Source of the DNA: an uncultured Holophagales bacterium | Lineage (GTDB): Bacteria; Acidobacteriota; Thermoanaerobaculia; UBA5066 | NCBI GenBank assembly: GCA_937864895.1 | Contig: CALMDF010000362.1 | Span: 1 to 7,262, forward strand | Length of the DNA: 7,262 bases | Direction: 5' to 3' | Shown: piece after piece, positions 1 through 4,351 of the stretch | Layout: every line of letters starts with the position of its first letter | Numbering within the stretch: position 1 is the stretch's first letter | The notes under the pieces: model-generated | Databases searched by the model: none | Seen by the model: the letters and a program-made list of their open reading frames with translations, nothing else | What the model was told of the DNA's origin: nothing | Position numbers and translations under genes: made by a program

Positions 1-44
1 CTCATCTCTCGGGCCAGGGTGGCTGCCGGAAGTGTCAGCTCCAC
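1..44 (-). CDS. dnaN: DNA polymerase III beta sliding clamp, N-terminal 14 codons only (partial)
   Basis: Read leftward from a GTG at 44-42, the window shows 14 codons, MELTLPAATLAREM, before its edge. This fits the start of the beta clamp in many phyla, where a short first beta strand (ME-hydrophobic-T-hydrophobic) leads into a helix with a Leu-x-x-Glu-Leu/Met pattern. A Shine-Dalgarno GGAGG (53-49 on the minus strand) lies 4 nt before the GTG. The ATG one base upstream runs into TGA after three codons, so GTG is the only workable start. The position directly downstream of dnaA on the same strand is the classic place of dnaN. The product would be the ring-shaped processivity factor of the replicative polymerase. 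The identification rests on 14 residues plus context; no catalytic or clamp-interface residues are visible. Confidence 0.75.
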   Translation of the reverse strand, partial: MELTLPAATLAREM

Positions 45-66
45 ATCCCCTCCAATGATCTCTTAA

Positions 67-75
67 ATTCTATCA
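67..75 (-). promoter_or_regulatory. Possible extended -10 promoter for dnaN
   Basis: On the minus strand 67-75 reads TGATAGAAT, a TGn extended -10 followed by TAGAAT (5 of 6 matches to TATAAT). No good -35 is seen 16-18 nt upstream, which extended -10 promoters tolerate. Transcription would begin near position 60, giving a leader of about 16 nt that contains the dnaN Shine-Dalgarno. The site lies inside the AT-rich unwinding tract, so some match could be due to base composition alone. Confidence 0.4.
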
Positions 76-87
76 CCGAAAGAGTTA

Positions 88-102
88 CAGAAGAAGTAGT
101 AG
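88..102 (+). promoter_or_regulatory. DnaA-trio element (five trinucleotides)
   Basis: The plus strand reads CAG AAG AAG TAG TAG, which from the GC-rich side written 3' to 5' is GAT GAT GAA GAA GAC. Every unit has the central A that defines the DnaA-trio motif bound by the DnaA filament on single-stranded DNA during origin melting. The run touches the GC-rich block at 103 on one side and enters AT-rich DNA on the other, with a DnaA-box-like site 14 bp beyond the trio edge. Orientation relative to that box matches B. subtilis. Five trios are unlikely at this exact place by chance, but no binding data are available. Confidence 0.6.
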
Positions 103-116
103 GGGACGGGGGTGTC

Positions 117-125
117 GGTGGACAG
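117..125 (-). promoter_or_regulatory. Weak DnaA-box-like site next to the trio element
   Basis: On the minus strand the bases are CTGTCCACC, keeping the TCCAC core but with three mismatches to TTATCCACA. By itself this match is poor. It is listed because its place and direction, just before the GC-rich block and the trios, are those of the box that anchors the DnaA filament in known trio origins. Confidence 0.3.
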
Positions 126-171
126 GTCCGGGAAGGGCCTCTGGGGAAAGGGTTTCGGGGATAGGCCAGGG

Positions 172-204
172 TGTGCAGATCGGGAGGCCGGCCTGTGCAG
201 ATCG
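172..204 (-). repeat. Two 11-bp direct repeats 22 bp apart, divergent DnaA-box-like sites
   Basis: TGTGCAGATCG occurs exactly at 172-182 and 194-204. On the minus strand each contains ATCTGCACA, which keeps the TGCACA core of the DnaA box consensus TTATNCACA and differs at positions 1 and 3. The 22-bp period is close to two helical turns, so bound proteins would sit on the same face of the DNA. Both copies point toward the trio run. They are probably DnaA sites of moderate affinity; an origin-binding regulator is an alternative. Confidence 0.5.
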
Positions 205-240
205 CGGACTCGCCGCCGGGAGCCGTGGAGCCCCCTCGCG

Positions 241-249
241 TTGTCCACA
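241..249 (+). promoter_or_regulatory. DnaA box TTGTCCACA
   Basis: This 9-mer differs from the strong DnaA box TTATCCACA at one position (third base). It lies 18 bp beyond the dnaA stop codon and faces opposite to the other origin boxes. It is the best single match to the consensus in the dnaA-dnaN gap. Confidence 0.55.
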
Positions 250-267
250 GGAATCGCTCGGGAATTA

Positions 268-1587
268 TCAGCGGAATTGAGCGACGAGGGCGGCGACCTC
301 GCGGTCGAAGTCGGCGTCTTCCTCGCGTCGCGCGATGATCTTCCGGATCGAGTGGAGGGCCGTCGTGTGGTGCTTGTCGCCGAACAGGCGACCGATTTCG
401 GGGAGGGAGAGCCCGATGGACTCCTTGAGGACGTACATCGCGACCTGGCGCGGGAAGACGATGGCTTCCCTCTTCGTCCTGGCGCGGAGCTCGGCGGGTT
501 TCAGGCCGTAGTGGGTGGCGACGGCCTTCAGGATCTCGGCCGGCGAGGTGCGCTGGGAATCGTCGGGGAGGATGCCGCGGAGCGCCTCCTCGGCGAGCTC
601 GCGGGTGATCTTCTCGCCGCGCATGGAGGCGACGAGGACGACCCTGTTGAAGTAGCTCTCGAGCTCCCGGACGTGGCTCTTGATCTTGCCGGCGAGGAAG
701 AACGCGGTCTCGTCGTCCAGGTCGGCCTGGGCGAGCTCGGCCTTGTGCCGCAGGATGGCGACTTTCGTCTCGAAGTCGGGGGGCTGGATGTCGACGACGA
801 GGCCCCCCTCGAAGCGGCTCTTCATCCGGTCGTTCAGCCCGGGGATGTCCCTCGGGAGGACGTCGGAGGTGAAGACGATCTGGCTTCCCGCGGCGTAGAG
901 GGCGTTGAAGGTCTGGAAGAGCTCGTCCTCGGTGGTCGGCTTGCCCGCGAGGAACTGCACGTCGTCGAAGAGGAGGACGTCCGCGTTCAGGAGGCGTTGC
1001 CGGACCTGGTCCATCCGGTTGAAACGGAGGCCCGAGACGACGTCTTTCACGAAGGTGTCGGAGAAGACGTAGAGAACCCGCTCGCCGGGGCGGCGGGAGA
1101 GCCGGCGGTGCCCGATGGCCTGCATGAGGTGGGTCTTGCCGAGGCCGGTCGGCCCGCAGATGAAGAGGGGGTTGTAGCGGTGGGAGGTCTGGTCGGCGAC
1201 GTGGAGAGAAGCCGCGTGGGCCAGCTGGTTCGAGGCTCCGATGACGAAGTGCTCGAACGTGTAGAGGGGGTTCAGGTCGCCGGCCTTGGAGCGCGGCGAG
1301 GCCTGGGTCCGGGCCGGGGAGACGCTCGCCCGGAACGTGTCGTTCCCCTCGAGGAGGAAGCGGATCTCGCGGCTCCCGATGCCGGCGAGGCGGGCGGCCT
1401 CGGCGATCTGGTCGCCGTACTCGCTCGGGATGTAGTCGATGAAGAGGGGGCTGCCGATGAGGACGTTGATCGCCTCGGGAGTCTCGGACTTCTGCCGGGT
1501 CCCGCGGAACCACGTGTCGAAGTCGCGTTCGTCCACCCGGGACTTCAGGTGCTCGAGGATCTTCTCCCAGGAGGTCGCTTTTTCCAC
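268..1587 (-). CDS. dnaA: Chromosomal replication initiator protein DnaA
   Basis: This 439-residue AAA+ ATPase binds DnaA boxes at oriC, oligomerises when ATP-bound and melts the origin. Residues 1-85 are domain I (with the W-x-x-I-L and F-x-x-W-F patterns), followed by a short domain II linker (about 86-107). The AAA+ domain shows Walker A GPTGLGKT (145-152), Walker B LLFDDVQF (205-212), sensor I FTSD (239-242), the arginine finger in RMKSRF (254-259) and sensor II arginine in VRELE (306-310). Domain IV ends with the DNA-binding signature DKHHTTALHS (404-413). The start is GTG with GGAG 5 nt upstream. After sensor II the usual E-G-A-L-N is E-S-Y-F-N, a mild deviation. The gene faces dnaN, as in the classic dnaA-dnaN pair, and diverges from rpmH. 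A DnaA-box-like site over the start suggests autoregulation. Length and motifs are complete. Confidence 0.98.
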   Translation of the reverse strand: MEKATSWEKILEHLKSRVDERDFDTWFRGTRQKSETPEAINVLIGSPLFIDYIPSEYGDQIAEAARLAGIGSREIRFLLEGNDTFRASVSPARTQASPRSKAGDLNPLYTFEHFVIGASNQLAHAASLHVADQTSHRYNPLFICGPTGLGKTHLMQAIGHRRLSRRPGERVLYVFSDTFVKDVVSGLRFNRMDQVRQRLLNADVLLFDDVQFLAGKPTTEDELFQTFNALYAAGSQIVFTSDVLPRDIPGLNDRMKSRFEGGLVVDIQPPDFETKVAILRHKAELAQADLDDETAFFLAGKIKSHVRELESYFNRVVLVASMRGEKITRELAEEALRGILPDDSQRTSPAEILKAVATHYGLKPAELRARTKREAIVFPRQVAMYVLKESIGLSLPEIGRLFGDKHHTTALHSIRKIIARREEDADFDREVAALVAQFR

Positions 1588-1599
1588 AGCTTCTCCACC
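1580..1599 (+). promoter_or_regulatory. DnaA-box-like pair over the dnaA start codon
   Basis: TTTTCCACA at 1580-1588 is one base from the consensus TTATCCACA and covers the dnaA GTG start (1585-1587). TTCTCCACC at 1591-1599 is a two-mismatch site starting 11 bp later, one helical turn away. DnaA bound here could block its own transcription or form the upstream half of a bipartite origin. The first site partly reflects the codons GTG GAA AAA, so chance cannot be excluded. Confidence 0.45.
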
Positions 1600-1638
1600 G
1601 ACTTGAACAGAGAGAACCGCCCGGCGGAGCGGGGGCGG

Positions 1639-1647
1639 ATGCTAGCA
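1639..1647 (-). promoter_or_regulatory. Possible extended -10 promoter for dnaA
   Basis: The minus strand reads TGCTAGCAT, an extended -10 (TGn) with TAGCAT, which matches TATAAT at four positions. A start near 1632 would give a leader of about 45 nt. No -35 is seen; the spacer holds the palindrome GGGGGATCCCCC. It is the best candidate on this strand in the gap, but weak. Confidence 0.27.
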
Positions 1648-1675
1648 TGGGGGATCCCCCTCCCGGGGATCCGGG
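1639..1675. repeat. Cluster of palindromes in the dnaA-rpmH gap
   Basis: Three overlapping symmetric elements lie here: a perfect 10-bp palindrome ATGCTAGCAT (1639-1648), a perfect 12-bp palindrome GGGGGATCCCCC (1649-1660) directly beside it, and an inverted repeat GGATCCCC (1652-1659) with GGGGATCC (1665-1672) around a 5-nt loop. No T-run follows on either strand, so it does not look like an intrinsic terminator. Operators for a dimeric regulator between divergent genes are a reasonable reading. Confidence 0.45.
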
Positions 1676-1682
1676 ACGGAGG

Positions 1683-1716
1683 GCCTGGCGACCGCGCGGA
1701 AAGGCGCGGCCCAGGC
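1683..1716. repeat. Imperfect stem-loop upstream of the rpmH promoter
   Basis: GCCTGG (1683-1688) pairs with CCAGGC (1711-1716), and inside it CCGCGC (1692-1697) pairs with GCGCGG (1704-1709), leaving a small uneven internal loop and a GGAAAG apical loop. It lies between the palindrome cluster and the rpmH promoter. No U-tract follows. Function unknown. Confidence 0.35.
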
Positions 1717-1733
1717 GCAGGTCTCTGCGCGGG

Positions 1734-1762
1734 TTGACAGGCGGAGGGGACTCCCGGAGAAT
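1734..1762 (+). promoter_or_regulatory. Sigma-70-type promoter for the rpmH-rnpA-yidD-yidC-mnmE-mnmG cluster
   Basis: A perfect -35 TTGACA (1734-1739) is followed after 17 bp by GAGAAT (1757-1762), which matches TATAAT at four positions including the final A-A-T. Transcription would begin near 1769, giving a leader of about 30 nt. Inverted repeats surround it: GCGCAG/CTGCGC (1715-1730) just upstream of the -35, and GGCGGA (1740-1745) with TCCGCC (1762-1767) enclosing the spacer and the -10. These could be operator sites. Confidence 0.65.
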
Positions 1763-1774
1763 CCGCCGCTCGCG

Positions 1775-1795
1775 CTCCCAGAACGGGAGAGGTGA
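1775..1795 (+). promoter_or_regulatory. Leader hairpin overlapping the rpmH ribosome binding site
   Basis: CTCCC (1775-1779) and GGGAG (1785-1789) form a perfect 5-bp stem with a 5-nt loop. The last stem G is also the first base of the Shine-Dalgarno GAGGTGA (1789-1795), which lies 3 nt before the rpmH ATG. The stem could tune ribosome access but leaves most of the site free. Confidence 0.35.
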
Positions 1796-1798
1796 CGT

Positions 1799-1933
1799 AT
1801 GAAGAGAACATTCCAGCCCAACAATCGCCGCCGCCACAAGAAGCACGGCTTCCTCGTCCGGATGCGGACGAAGAACGGGCGGGCGGTTCTCGCCCGCCGC
1901 CGCGCGAAGGGTCGGAAGCGCCTCACGGTCTGA
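1799..1933 (+). CDS. rpmH: 50S ribosomal protein bL34
   Basis: The 44-residue product begins [18 protein letters not shown], continues with [19 protein letters not shown] and ends KRLTV, which is the bL34 pattern from end to end and its usual length. bL34 is a very basic protein of the large ribosomal subunit that packs against 23S rRNA. The ATG is preceded by GAGGTGA, a strong Shine-Dalgarno with short spacing, and by a promoter with a perfect -35. It is the first gene of the rightward cluster and diverges from dnaA. Its stop codon lies inside the left arm of a hairpin that separates it from rnpA, which may help keep the ribosomal protein at higher dose than the downstream genes. Confidence 0.97.
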   Translation: MKRTFQPNNRRRHKKHGFLVRMRTKNGRAVLARRRAKGRKRLTV

Positions 1934-1962
1934 GGCGCCCGAGGAAGGCGCCTCTCGGGCGC
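1932..1962 (+). promoter_or_regulatory. Two mutually exclusive hairpins in the rpmH-rnpA gap
   Basis: Hairpin A pairs GAGGCGCC (1932-1939) with GGCGCCTC (1947-1954), a perfect 8-bp stem with a 7-nt loop that starts inside the rpmH stop codon. Hairpin B pairs GCGCCCGAG (1935-1943) with CTCGGGCGC (1954-1962), a perfect 9-bp stem with a 10-nt loop. They share bases and cannot form together. No U-run follows either, so an intrinsic terminator is unlikely. A ribosome ending rpmH would cover the arm of A and favour B. An mRNA-processing or stability element or an attenuation-like switch are possible roles. Confidence 0.5.
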
Positions 1963-1975
1963 GACCCCGGATCCG

Positions 1976-2374
1976 ATGCACTCCGACCTCACCCGGCGCG
2001 GGCCCGAGACGATCGAGGCCCGGCGCACGGAGACGTTCGGGAGGGACCGCCGGGTCCTGCGCAGGGCCGACTACCTCCAGACCTACGCCAGTGGAAGACG
2101 TCACGTCGGCCGCTGGCTGGTCTTCTTCGTCCGATCCGGTCCCGGGCCGCAGGCTCGGCTGGGCGTGACGATCACGAAGAAGACAGGGTCGGCCGTCGTG
2201 AGGAATCGCCTCCGCCGGCGGCTGAGGGAGCTCTTCCGGCGCTCCGCGCCGTTCGCCTCGGCAGTGGACGTCGTCGTCAACGTCCGGCCGGGTGCGGAAC
2301 GGACTCCCTTCGAGGAGCTCGCGAGGGATTTCGAGAGGCTGACCCGCCGGGCGGCGGGCGGGGAACGGACGTGA
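1976..2374 (+). CDS. rnpA: Ribonuclease P protein component
   Basis: This small basic protein (132 residues) binds the catalytic RNase P RNA and helps it cleave the 5' leader from precursor tRNAs. The family core starts near residue 21 with [18 protein letters not shown], followed by the strand segment RLGVTITKK (61-69), the hallmark RNA-binding segment [16 protein letters not shown] (73-88) and the strand [10 protein letters not shown] (98-107). About 20 residues before the core look like an extra N-terminal tail. No in-frame GTG or TTG lies between the ATG and the core, and the ATG lacks a clear Shine-Dalgarno, so either the tail is real or a CTG near residue 28 is used (less likely). It overlaps yidD by 4 nt (GTGA), a sign of translational coupling. 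The rpmH-rnpA pair is conserved across bacteria. Confidence 0.95.
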   Translation: MHSDLTRRGPETIEARRTETFGRDRRVLRRADYLQTYASGRRHVGRWLVFFVRSGPGPQARLGVTITKKTGSAVVRNRLRRRLRELFRRSAPFASAVDVVVNVRPGAERTPFEELARDFERLTRRAAGGERT

Positions 2375-2613
2375 GCGGACCGGGCAGGACCGGCCCCGGT
2401 CCGGCTGCCCGCGCCGCTGCGGGCCTTCTCTCCGGCTACAAGCGGTTCCTCTCTCCGCTTCTTCCTCCGGCCTGCCGGTTCCAGCCGACCTGTTCGGAGT
2501 ACGCTCGCGAATCTATTCTCCGCCACGGCCTGGGTAAGGGGGCGTGGCTCGCGATCCTGCGGTTGTCCCGTTGCCACCCGTTCCACCCGGGCGGGTTCGA
2601 CCCGGTTCCCTGA
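2371..2613 (+). CDS. yidD: Membrane protein insertion efficiency factor YidD
   Basis: The 80-residue product carries the YidD (DUF37) signature: [11 protein letters not shown] (23-33), [11 protein letters not shown] (35-45), a short helix with [19 protein letters not shown] (53-71) and the ending HPGGFDPVP. The three cysteines (35, 41, 68) fall at the conserved places. YidD is a small inner-membrane-associated protein found beside yidC and thought to help membrane protein insertion. The GTG start overlaps the rnpA stop as GTGA. The reading frame is open far upstream, but that part is rpmH/rnpA sequence in the wrong frame and encodes no family-like residues. The gap to yidC is 21 nt. Confidence 0.93.
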   Translation: MSGPGRTGPGPAARAAAGLLSGYKRFLSPLLPPACRFQPTCSEYARESILRHGLGKGAWLAILRLSRCHPFHPGGFDPVP

Positions 2614-2634
2614 TCCGCCTCCGAGGAGCAGCCT

Positions 2635-4314
2635 TTGGACTCGAAGCGTCTCGCCATGGCTTTCGGCCTTTCGGCCGCCATCCTGATCCTCTGGACCGTC
2701 CTTTTCCCGGCGCCGAAACCGGCGCCGCGGGCGGCGGCCCCGCCGAAAGCAACCGCCGCCGCCCCGGCGAGCCCGACCGCGGCGGCCGCGGCCGCCGCGG
2801 TCCCGGACGTGGCGGCTGCCCCGGGTTCCGTCGTGCCCGTGCCGCCCGTCGTGGCGGCGGAGCCGAGGTTCGTCTCGGTCAGGAACGGGGCCCTCACCCT
2901 CCAGCTCTCGAACCGCGGCGGCGAGGTCGTCTCCGCACGGCTCTCGCGCTTTCTGGGGCACGAGGGCGCCCCCCTCGAGCTCGTCAGGCGGGACGCGCCC
3001 TTCGCCGGGCGGACGCTCGTCCTCGACCCGGTCGACCCCTTCCTCGCGAGGGCCGCCGCGGCGCTGCACGAGACGACGGTCGAGGAGGGGCGTGCGGAGA
3101 CGGTCGTCCGGTTCCGCTACCGGGAGGCTGACGGACAGGGGATCACGAGGACCTACACCGTCGGCACGGGCTATCTCGTGGGCCTGAAGGTGGAGAGGGA
3201 AGGGCCGGGGAGCCGCGCCGTCGGCGTCGTCCTCGGACCGGGAATGGGAAACCCGACGAAGGAGGAGCTCGAGAACCGGTACACCAAGCCGGGCTCCGGG
3301 GTCTCCCTCACGGCGTCCCGGTCGGTCTCGCGCAAGGCGAAGGACGGGCTCGAGGAGCCTCTCCCTCTCGGGACGGGGCTGATCGCGGCCGGCCTCGAGG
3401 ACAACTATTTCCTCTCCGCGTTCCTTCCGGGGGCGCGGGAGAGCCTGATGCTCCGGCCCGTGTCGCTCGTGGCCCGGCCGTCCGCGGCCGCCGGCGGCGT
3501 TCCCGCCGCCGCGCCGGAGCCGCTGGTGGAGACCGAGGTCGTCGTGTCCGGTGCGGGGGTCGTCGAGACGGGGGTCTACTTCGGACCGAAGGACATCGAG
3601 GTCCTCCGCTCCGTGCGCGCCGGGATGGAGAAGATCATCGACTACGGCTGGTTCGCCATCGTCGTGTCGCCGCTCCTCTGGCTTCTGAAGCAGTTCCACG
3701 CGGCGATTCCGAACTGGGGCGTGGCGATCATCCTGGCGACGATCGTCATCAAGATCGTCCTCTTCCCCCTGACCTGGAAGCAGCTCGTCTCGATGAAGAA
3801 GATGAGCTCTCTCCAGCCGAAGATCGAAGCGATCCGCCTGAAGTGGTCGCCGAAGCTGAAGAGCGACCCGCAGGCGCGCGTCAAGATGAACGAGGAGACG
3901 ATGGCGCTCTACCGGACGGAGAAGGTGAACCCGGCGGGCGGGTGCCTCCCCCTCCTCCTGCAGATGCCGATCCTGATCGCCTTCTACAACCTCCTGAGCC
4001 ACGCGATCGACCTCCGGCACGCGCCGTTCGCCCTCTGGATCCAGGACCTCTCCGCGAAGGACCCGTACTACGTCACGCCGATCCTCATGACGCTGACCAT
4101 GTGGCTGCAGCAGCAGATGATGCCGGCCACGGGCGACGCGATGACGAAGAAGGTCATGGGCTTCCTGCCCCTGGTCTTCGGCTTCATGTTCAAGGACATG
4201 CCGTCCGGGCTCGTCCTCTACTGGCTCGTTCAGAACGTCCTCTCCATCGCCCAGCAGCTCCTTCTCGAGCGGTACACCGACCTCGGGATGCGCCCCAAGG
4301 CGAAGAAGGCGTGA
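2635..4314 (+). CDS. yidC: Membrane protein insertase YidC (Oxa1 family)
   Basis: YidC inserts and folds inner-membrane proteins, alone or with SecYEG. The 559 residues show a first membrane segment (about 8-24), an Ala/Pro-rich linker (25-76), a large periplasmic P1 domain (about 77-325) typical of Gram-negative bacteria, and the Oxa1 core from about 335 with membrane segments near 337-352, 361-378, 435-455, 478-495 and 507-540. Conserved core strings include FPLTWKQLVSMKKMSSLQPKI (377-397), VNPAGGCLPLLLQMPI (431-446) and APFALWIQDLSAKDPYY (463-479). The positive residue in the hydrophilic groove, Arg in E. coli (IVRG), is Lys373 here. Translation starts at TTG: GAGGAG lies 6 nt upstream, and the next ATG (residue 8) lacks a ribosome site and would lose the N-terminal Lys/Arg. 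The C terminus (PKAKKA) is basic. The linker DNA contains a 28-bp perfect palindrome. Confidence 0.97.
   Translation: MDSKRLAMAFGLSAAILILWTVLFPAPKPAPRAAAPPKATAAAPASPTAAAAAAAVPDVAAAPGSVVPVPPVVAAEPRFVSVRNGALTLQLSNRGGEVVSARLSRFLGHEGAPLELVRRDAPFAGRTLVLDPVDPFLARAAAALHETTVEEGRAETVVRFRYREADGQGITRTYTVGTGYLVGLKVEREGPGSRAVGVVLGPGMGNPTKEELENRYTKPGSGVSLTASRSVSRKAKDGLEEPLPLGTGLIAAGLEDNYFLSAFLPGARESLMLRPVSLVARPSAAAGGVPAAAPEPLVETEVVVSGAGVVETGVYFGPKDIEVLRSVRAGMEKIIDYGWFAIVVSPLLWLLKQFHAAIPNWGVAIILATIVIKIVLFPLTWKQLVSMKKMSSLQPKIEAIRLKWSPKLKSDPQARVKMNEETMALYRTEKVNPAGGCLPLLLQMPILIAFYNLLSHAIDLRHAPFALWIQDLSAKDPYYVTPILMTLTMWLQQQMMPATGDAMTKKVMGFLPLVFGFMFKDMPSGLVLYWLVQNVLSIAQQLLLERYTDLGMRPKAKKA
2775..2802. repeat. 28-bp perfect palindrome inside yidC
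   Basis: Each half is GACCGCGGCGGCCG followed by its exact reverse complement, with no spacer. It covers codons 48-56 (Thr, seven Ala, Val) of the low-complexity linker between the first membrane segment and the P1 domain. All seven Ala codons are GCG or GCC, which makes symmetry easier, but the Thr and Val ends also pair. In mRNA it could form a very stable hairpin. Confidence 0.8.
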
Positions 4315-4351
4315 CGACGGCGGGCCCGCGCCGGGCGGAGGGGCCAAGACG

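Larger units (their letters stand above)
54..102. other. AT-rich DNA unwinding element
   Basis: Of these 49 bases, 33 are A or T (67%), the most AT-rich stretch of this length noticed in a window of about 70% GC. It lies between the trio run and the dnaN Shine-Dalgarno, where the strands would first separate. The trios form its right third, and a possible dnaN -10 element lies in its left part. Confidence 0.6.
45..267. other. oriC: Putative chromosomal replication origin (oriC) between dnaA and dnaN
   Basis: This 223-bp gene-free region lies between the dnaA stop and the dnaN start. Read leftward (dnaA to dnaN) it holds, in order: a DnaA-box-like TTGTCCACA facing the other way (241-249 on plus); two identical ATCTGCACA sites (202-194 and 180-172); a weaker CTGTCCACC (125-117); a GC-rich block (116-103); a trio run CTACTACTTCTTCTG (102-88); and an AT-rich tract (102-54, 33 of 49 bases A or T) in an otherwise very GC-rich window. 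The order boxes, GC-rich block, trios, AT-rich DNA is the known arrangement of the B. subtilis unwinding region, also between dnaA and dnaN. That this is the active origin is inferred from sequence and gene context. Confidence 0.72.

Noticed and set aside
1649..1675. Bidirectional terminator between dnaA and rpmH
   Set aside because: Both genes start here rather than end, and no T-run is present on either strand.
112..1737. Plus-strand open frame (541 codons) opposite dnaA
   Set aside because: Antisense shadow of dnaA; high GC removes stops. Its start would lie inside the origin region.
1932..1962. Intrinsic terminator after rpmH
   Set aside because: The stems are strong but no T-run follows, and the next bases remain GC-rich.
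35..2104. Long minus-strand open frame (689 codons) across dnaA and rpmH
   Set aside because: It overlaps dnaA in another frame, is full of Arg/Pro/Gly typical of a wrong frame in GC-rich DNA, and has no family motif.
1792..2370. N-terminal extension of YidD to a much earlier ATG
   Set aside because: The added part reads rpmH and rnpA DNA in the wrong frame and has no YidD-like residues; the GTG at 2371 gives a normal 80-residue protein coupled to rnpA.
2101..4347. Minus-strand open frame (748 codons) opposite rnpA, yidD and yidC
   Set aside because: Composition is Arg/Glu/Gly rich with no motif, while the opposite strand encodes three clear conserved proteins.
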